Assembly: GCA_030848705.1 (NCBI GenBank)
Contig: CM061235.1
Span: forward strand, 128,076,228-128,140,227
Source of the DNA: Heracleum sosnowskyi
Taxonomy: Eukaryota; Streptophyta; Magnoliopsida; Apiales; Apiaceae
Direction of reading: 5' to 3'
Length of the DNA stretch: 64,000 bases
Part shown: one piece after another, positions 56,098 to 64,000 of the stretch
How positions within the stretch are numbered: the stretch's first letter is position 1
How the letters are laid out: the number at the start of each line of letters is the position of its first letter
Program-made: the position numbers and the translations under genes
Notes under the pieces: model-generated
Told to the model about the DNA's origin: nothing
What the model saw: the letters and a program-made list of their open reading frames with translations, nothing else
The model's database searches: none

Positions 56098-57652
56098 TTA
56101 CTCTGGTTGTGGACGGGGTTGTGGCTTCCCAACCCGCATCCGAAAAATGTCTATGTACCATGCCATGTTGTCTACCTCAAAAACAAAATGAGAATCATCC
56201 AAGTCAACATCATCTGGATGATCATCAAATCTGTACCACTCCTCTATCTCAGCAAACCATACAACCATCCAATCCCAACTCACGAAATGCAGTTTTGCCT
56301 TCCTATACGGTGACATATCATCGGGGGACCTAGGGATACCCTGTCTGAAGCCCAACTGCCTAAAAACCCGGTTAGAATGCTGGTACTCAACAATATCGAA
56401 ATGTAGAAGTGCAACCCTAGGACACCCGGAATAAAACCCCTCATAATCCTCCCAATCCAAATCACCATCTCCATGTGGATCCTCGTCATCAGAAGCTTGA
56501 AAATCCTCATAAGAGGTCCAGTTAACCCTATCTAAACCAACTCCATCAAACTCAGCCTGATAGTGTGGTAAGCTATGATGAGGCCCCTTACTAAGATCGC
56601 GTCTACGTCGTTTACCTAACTTCACCGACTCCTCAACTAAGGCATCCTTCTCGACCAAATCATCCTCAATATCCTCCTCAACTACCTTCGCCTTCCCTTT
56701 CCCATTTGCCTTATTCTTTCCCTTCCCTTTCCCCTTTGCCTCAGTAGGCACCTCCTTCTCCTTAGTAGCCTCCTCCTCGGTAACAATAGCTTCCCCCTTC
56801 TTCTTCTTCGGCGCAGTGGCCCTGGCCCAATACTCAGCAACGAGAAAGGTAGACCGTTTAGGATCCGGAATAGGAAGCCCAATATCAAACTTCTCATAAG
56901 ACCATATCATCAACATGAACAAACAACCACTGACACTGTTGGCTCCTTTCTTCGATGCATGCTCAAGGCCCCTATATAAGTATGCTAATACTGCAGAACC
57001 CCAATAAAATGTCTGAATACTATCCAAGTAGTAAATAGGGGCAATGTACCTGGGATGCACCACATTCCTACTACTGGTAGGAAACAAGGTTGACCCCACA
57101 ACCAACATCAGGTACGCCTTCGTGTGAAGAACAATCTTATTCGGGTCAGTACCGGGATCTGCCCCGTACCTACTAAACAGCCAAGTATATTTTATACCTC
57201 ATCTCGTATCCATTGCCTCACCAATCTCCTTATCTGAAAGCTCCTCAAACCAATTCCTACTAAAATATAATTTAGGATTCTTGATTGCACGCCCAACCAA
57301 CGGCTGACCAATAATAGGCAATCCCAAAATGTAATGGACATCCTGCAATGTCACTGTCATCTCACCCTGCCTCATAAAGAAAGTATTTGTCTCCGGGCGC
57401 CAACGCTCCACCAAGGCTGTGATAAGTGCAGTATCATTCTGAAGCACCACATCTGTATTTGCAAACAACCCAAACCCAATCATGTTCAATATCTCCTTTC
57501 TTAACATTGTTTAACACCCATGACCGCATCAATCTATTACCACAAAAACACTGCAAGGTACCCCTATCAACACTAGCCCAAACATCCTCACTCACATGAT
57601 AGGCATTGTCGAATATAACCGTCTGACTAATAGGGCCTGGCAATACGTCCTC
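56098..57652 (-). pseudogene. Plant mobile domain (PMD, aminotransferase-like) part of the PMD/Ulp1 gene, degraded
   Basis: An acceptor TTTCAG at about 57658-57653 is followed by GLEDVLPGPISQTVIFDN-like sequence. A frameshift near 57500 joins DRGTLQCFCGNRLMRSWVLN to the frame with DTALITALVERWRPETNTFF and GEMTVTLQDVHYILGLPIIG, the hallmark of PMD proteins. A TGA near 57199 (AMDTR stop GIKYTWLFSRYG, probably CGA to TGA) interrupts the same frame, which then runs to 56098. The C-terminal part has a Lys-rich nuclear-type linker (KGKGKGKNKANGKGKAKV), WNSY-like segments and acidic stretches. PMDs occur both in host silencing factors (MAIN/MAIL) and in transposons. Fusion with Ulp1 next door, decay and the MULE neighbour point to the transposon type. 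Confidence 0.75.
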
Positions 57653-57658
57653 AAGCCT

Positions 57659-59370
57659 GAAACATGCACAATTTAAAATACATTAGTCATACACAATCCA
57701 ACTTACGAACACATGCTCATTTGAATTAATAAAACCCATTAGTGTTCATAACCTAATTACTTCGAATTACTGCGATTGACTTCGAATTACTTCACAAATA
57801 ACAGCAAACCCTAACCCTAGAACTCAATTACTGCGAATCAATTCATAAATTATAAACAAACCTTAACACCCGAATTAGTAATTACTACGAATTAGTTCAG
57901 AATTATAAATACACCCTAACCAGTACACCACATTCAGAGTCAACTCAAACACAAGTCAAACATACCAGTGCCTTTATACCAGTACGAACATGGAATGCTA
58001 CAATAATCATACACAAACAGAATTATCAAACACAAACCGGTGCCTTATTGCACACAAACATTATGACTTGTAAACGGAATGAAGAACTTTGTAAATAAAA
58101 CTGCTTACAAATCAATAGTTCCATTGTGATTATTTTAATAACCTTAAAAAATCCATTGCAGGTGAACATCAATAGTTCTTTTAATTTAAACATATCTCAC
58201 CAATCACATGTTATTCTAGTGTGATGTTGGGTTAAAAACTACAGGCTTTGACAAATGTTCAGTTGAAACTGATTCCCATATTGTTAATAGTCTTATTCAC
58301 TAATGGTTTCTCTAATTTCTGATTGTCTTGATTAAATCTAACCCCTAATCCCAAGTGCATTTTGGTGTGATTGAAAGAGTGCTTCTACACTCCTCCTATT
58401 AGTGAATAAAATACACAATCGAGTCTGACTAGAAGCTCATGGATTCTTAGCTAGTTGATACTTCGCTAAAATATAATAATATTTCTGAATCCATTTTAGC
58501 CATGGAGGAAGATTTGATTTTCTGGAGTGAGAATCAAAATCATTGACAAAACATATAGTACATATATATTCACACACAGATACACAGACAACTGCAAGAG
58601 CAAGAAGTCCATACGTGTAAAATCATGAGTACTGCAGTGCATAATTGCGTTTTTAATAATGAATAATTAGTTTAAGATTACGGATGTATTGTTCTATAAT
58701 TATTATTACAACTGGAAAATAATTGTGGTATCAGAAACTACCAACAGAGTTCCGGATCACGTGTGAAGATGCTACAATCTCAACACTTGTAATTAATTTC
58801 GATATTAAATTTTTTAACACAAAGTGGTTATAAATATACATTTTTTATATATATTCTTGAATAAACGTTCTTTCTGAAAATTTATGATGGCATATAATAT
58901 AATAAAAAAACAAATATTATGTCATTCATAAATTTGTATATTTATATATGCACATACTTCATAGATCAATATTATTGCTCCTCTGTGTATATAGAGCAGA
59001 AATATTTCGACACTTGCAAGCTTGAGTTGTCAAATATAGTAGCCAAAGTTCTGCGATGCTACTGTTGAAAAGACAAAATAGCAATTTGGAAGGCCTCATT
59101 CACAAAATTGAAGGTACTTAAATAGTACATATACTTTTTTACTTAAAGTGCCAGCCGCATTCCAAAGCTAAGCAAGATGTCTTCCTTATGAGTTCCTTAT
59201 GAGGATAACAAATTTTAACGTGATCAAGATCTCTCCTAATAAGCATAAATTTTAACGAAATGCTATTAAATTAGTACTAACATATATAATTATGTGATCA
59301 AGAACAACAAGTGGTTAAATACCAACACCCAAAATTGAGAATGACGCAAGTCTGTGGTTTTATACACCAT
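57659..59370. other. Non-coding interval upstream of the PMD gene
   Basis: Contains repeated CGAATTA/ATTACTGCGAAT-like words at 57765-57900, then unremarkable AT-rich DNA. No gene, tRNA or recognisable transposon end found. It may include the first exon or promoter of the PMD gene. Confidence 0.35.
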
Positions 59371-59399
59371 CACTACAACAAATCTGGCCAATTACGACG

Positions 59400-59930
59400 G
59401 AAAAATTTACACTGAAAGCGTCGCTATTGGTCCAATTACGACGAAAAATTTTCGTCATTTTTGCTCAAGTCTTAAGTTCGGATTTTCGTCACAAATATAC
59501 ATTTCGTCTTAAGTTACAATTTCGTCACAAGTATCAATTTCGTCTTAAGTTCACGTTTTCGTCACAAGTATAAATTTCGTCTTAAGTTCGGATTTTCGTC
59601 ACAAGTATAAATTTCGTCTTAAGTTCCAACAATGTTCGTCATAAGCTCAGAAGTGGGACCCAGTTTTACAATACAATAATAAATTTTTTACGACGTAAAA
59701 AAGTGTCGGAAGTTCATAACTTAAGACGGTTTTCTGTCGTAAGTTAAAAGTTGGGACCCACCTTGAACCACAATTACCCAGAAATTCGTCATAAGTTACC
59801 CAGATATTCGTCATAAGTTTCCCAGAAATTCGTCATAAGTTGCCCAGAAATTCGTCATAAGTTGCCCAAAAATGAATGAACATTCGTCGCAAGTTACCCA
59901 GAAATTCGTCATAAGTTGTACTGCCCAGAA
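59400..59930. repeat. Subterminal repeat array of the CACTA element
   Basis: About 16 copies of a TTCGTC word, mostly in two alternating forms: TTCGTCACAAGT and TTCGTCTTAAGTT at 59460-59640, and TTCGTCATAAGTT or a close variant at 59630-59920. In En/Spm such arrays bind the element's own TnpA-like protein. Confidence 0.85.
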
Positions 59931-60244
59931 ATAGCATTCTATTGTTTTTTCAATTTCCAGCCATTTTCGGCTTCCAAATTAAATCCCAGCCTACATACAA
60001 TCAACCACCACAATCTACATACAATCCAACACTACAATCTACATACAATCAAACATGAATATTTGTAACAAGCATCCACGCAATTATACGAATCCAAATG
60101 CAAATTTACATAAATATTATCATAAATCCTTATCCGACCACACAAGAGTAAACATAGATAATGTTAACTTCTACAACACAACTTTAGTTCAGAACATGGC
60201 TTAGATTATCTTACAAGCATTCATATTCTCAAATAAATTAATAC

Positions 60245-63200
60245 TCAGCCCCTGATTGTAGGACCACCATGAGATACGTGAGGCATAGCACTCATATCAT
60301 GGTCTTCATCAGATTCAGTATCCTCGCCATCGGGGTCTCCATCGTCGACATCGTCATCATCATCGGCCGGGGCCTTCCCCTAAAATGTACAGAAAATAAA
60401 GGTTGTCACATACATTCATAGTAAATCAAATAAACCGATGGCAAAGGCTGCGCCAAATGAAATAACATGCATTTAAAACTGCCGTACAAGTATATATTCG
60501 TTTGGGCCTTAATACATTAATATTCCAAGCCACCCTGGGGCATTAATATATAGGAGTAGTAATATTTCGACTAAAATAAAAACCTTTAATACTCCTTTTA
60601 TGTGGATAACTATGCATAATCTTGTGTAAACACATAAATTAAGTAACTATTAAACTAAATATAGTAAAATAAGTGATTTTACCCATGGACCTGATAATTT
60701 TCAAGCTTCCCAAACGAAAACTAAATAATGTACATTTGCCAAGTGTACACTGAATAACTGCATGACTCTCAAATAATGTGAACTACAAGATCAGCATGCC
60801 AAGAACTTTTTTAAAAAAAACAAAGGGTTAGAAATAGTAAACATGATACGCCTCATCACTAACACAATTAATTTGATGACTTTCCTACTACGCATTCTTT
60901 AAAAATTACTAACTACTACTTTAAGATATATTGTACAAGTTGCATATATTGCAAAAGATACAAATCAGTTTTAACAAGTAATTTTACCTTAATTGCACCA
61001 GGTCCGTCTTTCTTATATATGTTGTTTAGTACCTCAACCACGACCCGAATAATGGCCTGTCGCGTTTCTCTAGCAATTGGATGGTCTGAAGGTACCGAAG
61101 AGTCACCTTCGATCACATTACGTGCTAAGAGACTGACCTCCTCGGCTGTCAGGGTGTACTCATCCGGATTTGCTCGGGCCAGGGCCAAGGTCTCATCCAC
61201 AACCCTCATAAACATATCATCTTGTAGGCGAGCCAACGGAGATCTGCCAGAGCTTCCTTCCCCTTTTCGAGGCGGTGGCGGACGTTCAGACCCTACGCAA
61301 ATATACAAATATCATTAGTATGAGTAAATGATGAGACAATTTGAGTGTAAAAAATTTCAAGTATAACAAGAATATACCATAAATATCAGAAGGTCGAAGC
61401 CGCGGGTGTCCAATAATCATATTCTTCCGTACACCTCCCACTGCCTCTATCCAGCTATGGATTTGGGTCGTCTCAGGATCAACGCCTTTCTTTTCACATA
61501 GGCTAACATAATGATCCTGAAAATACAGATGATGCTCACAATTTATAAATGCCAAATAAAAAAAACACCCTTTTAAATTCTTAAAATTTTAAAATTATGC
61601 AGTATGAACACTTACAATGATATCCTTGGCTGCCTCGGTAATCCACTGACCGAGCTTATCCTTGTTTTTCAACGTGTGACAATCCTTATAGACAACTAGC
61701 GTATTTGGTTTGCCATGCTTTTGAACATAATCCTATACAAATAGCAGACCATTCTTATTTTAGTTTATAATGACAGGACATATGAAAATATCCAATAGCA
61801 GTTTCAATATAATGCTAGAGAAATGTTAGATGCAATTTAAATATTATGAAACAATAGCATACCCGACGACGCCGATCAAATGAACGTGCACCAGACGTGT
61901 GAGGCAGTTTTACTGCTTTTCGAGCATTCTGACCAGCTGCAGACTTTTTCTTAAACCCTTCGCTGTTCCAATACTCAGCTATTCTGGACCAAACACCAGG
62001 CTTCATATATAGGGGCCTGTGTTGTAAATAAGTGCCTCCATCTTTAATTTGTTTATCAGCCCTTTTCTTATCATCGGCAAGTGCACGACGCAATTTATCA
62101 CGTAGGACTACAAGTATAGAAGCCCTTGCCTCATCTTCAGTGGCAAATATTGGATCCCAAGTGTAGTATCGCTAAAAAATAAAACGAAGTGGTGAGATAA
62201 AATAACAAGACAATAAATCCAATATAATCTCATTTAAATGTGAAAGATAATTAACATACTAAGAACTCATCTATACAGTCATCCCAAAACTTTGGAGATT
62301 TCCTATCAATCTCTTTCACACCTACACAACCATCTGGCCAAAGCATGCGAATAACTGCCAGTAAATTTCGCAATGCCTTCGGACAATCTATCCTGAAATG
62401 TTGTCACATATACATATAAATATGAATGAAAGTACAAGAACAAATAAATAATTTATGCATTTGAGTAATAATCCAATATAAATGAAAGTACAAGAACAAA
62501 TAAATAATTTATGCATTTAGTAATAATCGACTGAATAAAAAATACATTTTCTTCTGACAGCTAGTATAATTTACATATAATCAACTGAGCATTTGCATCT
62601 TCCTCTTAACTCACTTAATATTTGAAAAATAATCGAGATTTTTTTTATCAGATTTAAATGTTTAACATGTAAGGCATGCATTGTTTCGAATAATAATTTA
62701 GCAGTAAGGACTAATTAAGGAGAAAAGAAAAGAATTAGGACTGTATAAATTATAAGTCCCTGCAGGTATTGCAGGCTGCAGCTAGCTGGGCACTCCCAGC
62801 AGTAAGGACTAATATTCATTCATCGATATATATATCAACAAGGCAACAAGGTTGGAAAAACGAAATGAAAACCAGAAAGGCTATATAATTCTCTTATAAG
62901 TAAAAGAGTACTTGCTATATATGTGCCTACGGACTTGATTTACTTTTTAATTACACTTTTTACAAATAAAAAAGAAAGGTCATGCAATGAAACAGTCTAA
63001 TAAAATTTACACAAATATGAGTCAACAGTCAAGTCTTAATAAAACCAGTTTATCTATATTAATAAAAGAGGTCAAGATCTCTTGATTTTCAAGATTAAAT
63101 TAGGTCACATATATATAAGAGTAAAGAAATGCATCTTCGACCAGTGACCTGCTTTCGTTTTATAGCTACAATTAAGGTTTCGTATTAATCAAAACAAAAC

Positions 63201-63999
63201 ATGAATCATGTGACAATTACGCCTAATCAGACATATATACATGCAGCATCTAGCTATTTGATAAGATCCTTGCTATTAAAAGGATAGGATTGTATGTGTA
63301 ACTGTTGGGATGGGATTTGAGATGGAGTCAAAATGAGAAAACCCTATTGAGGTCTAGCAAAACGAATCGTATTATTGCAGGCAGACAAGAGGAAAAAGGG
63401 AAACTTACACTGAACTGAAAAGATAAATTAAGGAGGCAATGAGCATTAATGAATGGGAAAAGGATTTGGAAAAACGAAAGTTAAATTATTTTTAATGTCC
63501 GTTCTAATAATTAAATATTTAAAATTATTTTCAGGTGATTTGTGAAAATCCTCCACCTTCCACCAGTGCAGCTCAATATTTCAGTACTGTGTAAAAATAT
63601 ATAGCGGTAACATTTATATAGTCATACTGCATAAAATTTTAAAAATAGCAATTAACACAGATCAAGCCAGTTTATCAGCTATTATTTGTAAATATTGATG
63701 ACTTACAGGTTACCAGCAATCCGAACAGTTGTTGGGGTCGCAGGGTATTTACCAAATCCACCGGGAGAATAACCACGTGTCCTGTGTCTGCGAGGATCAG
63801 CATCTTCTCCAAGTGGAACAATCTGCCTCCCCTGATCGTCCCACTGAACACAATCTGCATTTTCATCTTCGTCCCTAAGCCTACGCACACCCCCTCCACT
63901 AGCACCTCGACCACGGACTCCCCTAGCACCAGCAGCAGTACTCTCTCCGCTACCACTCGTACCACCACCGTGCCCTATAACACCACTTCCATGGGTGTC
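60245..63999 (-). CDS. CACTA-encoded protein with Transposase_24 (Ptta/En/Spm) domain, seven visible exons
   Basis: Exons found by frame, GT-AG sites and phase: beyond 63999-63707, 62392-62260, 62171-61863, 61732-61616, 61516-61378, 61292-60988 and 60379-60245 (TGA). Every junction keeps the frame and I see no internal stop. Exon 1 is Gly/Arg-rich (VRGRGASGGGVRR). Then VIRMLWPDGCVGVKEIDRKS; YTWDPIFATEDEARASIL and MKPGVWSRIAEYWNSEGFKK with SAAGQNARKAVKLPHTSGAR, the core of Transposase_24; GQWITEAAKDII; DPETTQIHSWIEAVGG; LARANPDEYTLTAEEVSLLA; and an acidic tail ending HVSHGGPTIRG. The likely role is a TnpA-like protein binding the subterminal array; the TnpD-type transposase would be elsewhere. 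The 5' end is off the window. The gene appears intact where visible. Confidence 0.8.
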
Positions 64000-64000
64000 A

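Larger units (their letters stand above)
59371..64000 (-). mobile_element. CACTA (En/Spm) transposon, right-hand part off the window
   Basis: The terminus CACTACAACAAATCTGGCCA at 59371 matches the CACTA(C) ends of the superfamily. It is followed by a subterminal repeat array (59400-59930) and a spliced minus-strand gene with a Transposase_24-like domain. The flanking CAT at 59368-59370 would be one copy of the 3-bp target duplication. The other terminus lies beyond 64000. Confidence 0.82.

Noticed and set aside
1..64000. tRNA, rRNA or conserved host genes
   Set aside because: None recognised by eye; the only tRNA-related sequences are retrotransposon primer binding sites.

Overview
The window is nuclear plant DNA, almost certainly from a flowering plant. 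It has spliced genes and Copia elements primed by initiator-Met tRNA. It also carries Mutator-like (MULE), CACTA, Helitron and Tat-type Gypsy elements, all typical of angiosperm chromosomes. The species cannot be fixed from the sequence; an asterid eudicot is my guess only. I see no convincing ordinary host gene: nearly every long ORF belongs to a transposable element, and most are broken.

Layout. (1) 1-8057, minus strand: Copia element 'A' (SIRE/Maximus-like) with the 3' part of gag, an intact pol of about 1,099 residues, a spacer, and an additional ORF (aORF) in the position sometimes called env-like. It runs off the left edge. (2) 8058-21584, plus strand: a second Copia element 'B', with LTRs of 1,124 bp that differ at 5 sites, inserted in the gag of A. 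B is young but carries a gag frameshift, a pol nonsense codon and a small poly(A) insertion at the start of its aORF. It is followed by a second PBS and leader (21585-21661), then by a broken LTR of the A family. (3) 22045-24692: non-coding. (4) 24693-32345, minus strand: Copia 'A2', of the same family as A, with an intact 1,204-residue aORF and a pol truncated at its 5' end. (5) 32346-36230: 3' end and LTR of an old element, containing a complete 2.3-kb non-autonomous LTR element with a 5-bp target duplication and four 88-bp tandem repeats. (6) 36231-37883: diverged ~0.5-kb repeats and a fold-back MITE. (7) 37884-41640: a MULE with a small GRF-zinc-finger/membrane gene on plus and a spliced MudrA-type transposase on minus. 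(8) 41641-48935: a decayed Tat-like Gypsy element with a spliced antisense aORF. (9) 48945-50052: a Helitron-like element. (10) 50.1-57.7 kb: a FAR1-type MULE transposase, an unidentified ORF with a possible OB fold, and a convergent plant-mobile-domain (PMD)/Ulp1-protease gene. (11) 59371 to the right edge: the end of a CACTA (En/Spm) element with a subterminal repeat array and a seven-exon Transposase_24-type gene.

How the parts relate. The window is a nested transposon graveyard with one very young insertion (B) and several old ones. The most unusual signals are below the gene level. Each Copia family has its own short motif scattered over LTR and spacer (and, in A, coding sequence). Both Copia families keep a splice-acceptor-like site at the gag/pol boundary. 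Both have homologous large aORFs. The MULE-derived region couples transposase genes with PMD and Ulp1 domains.
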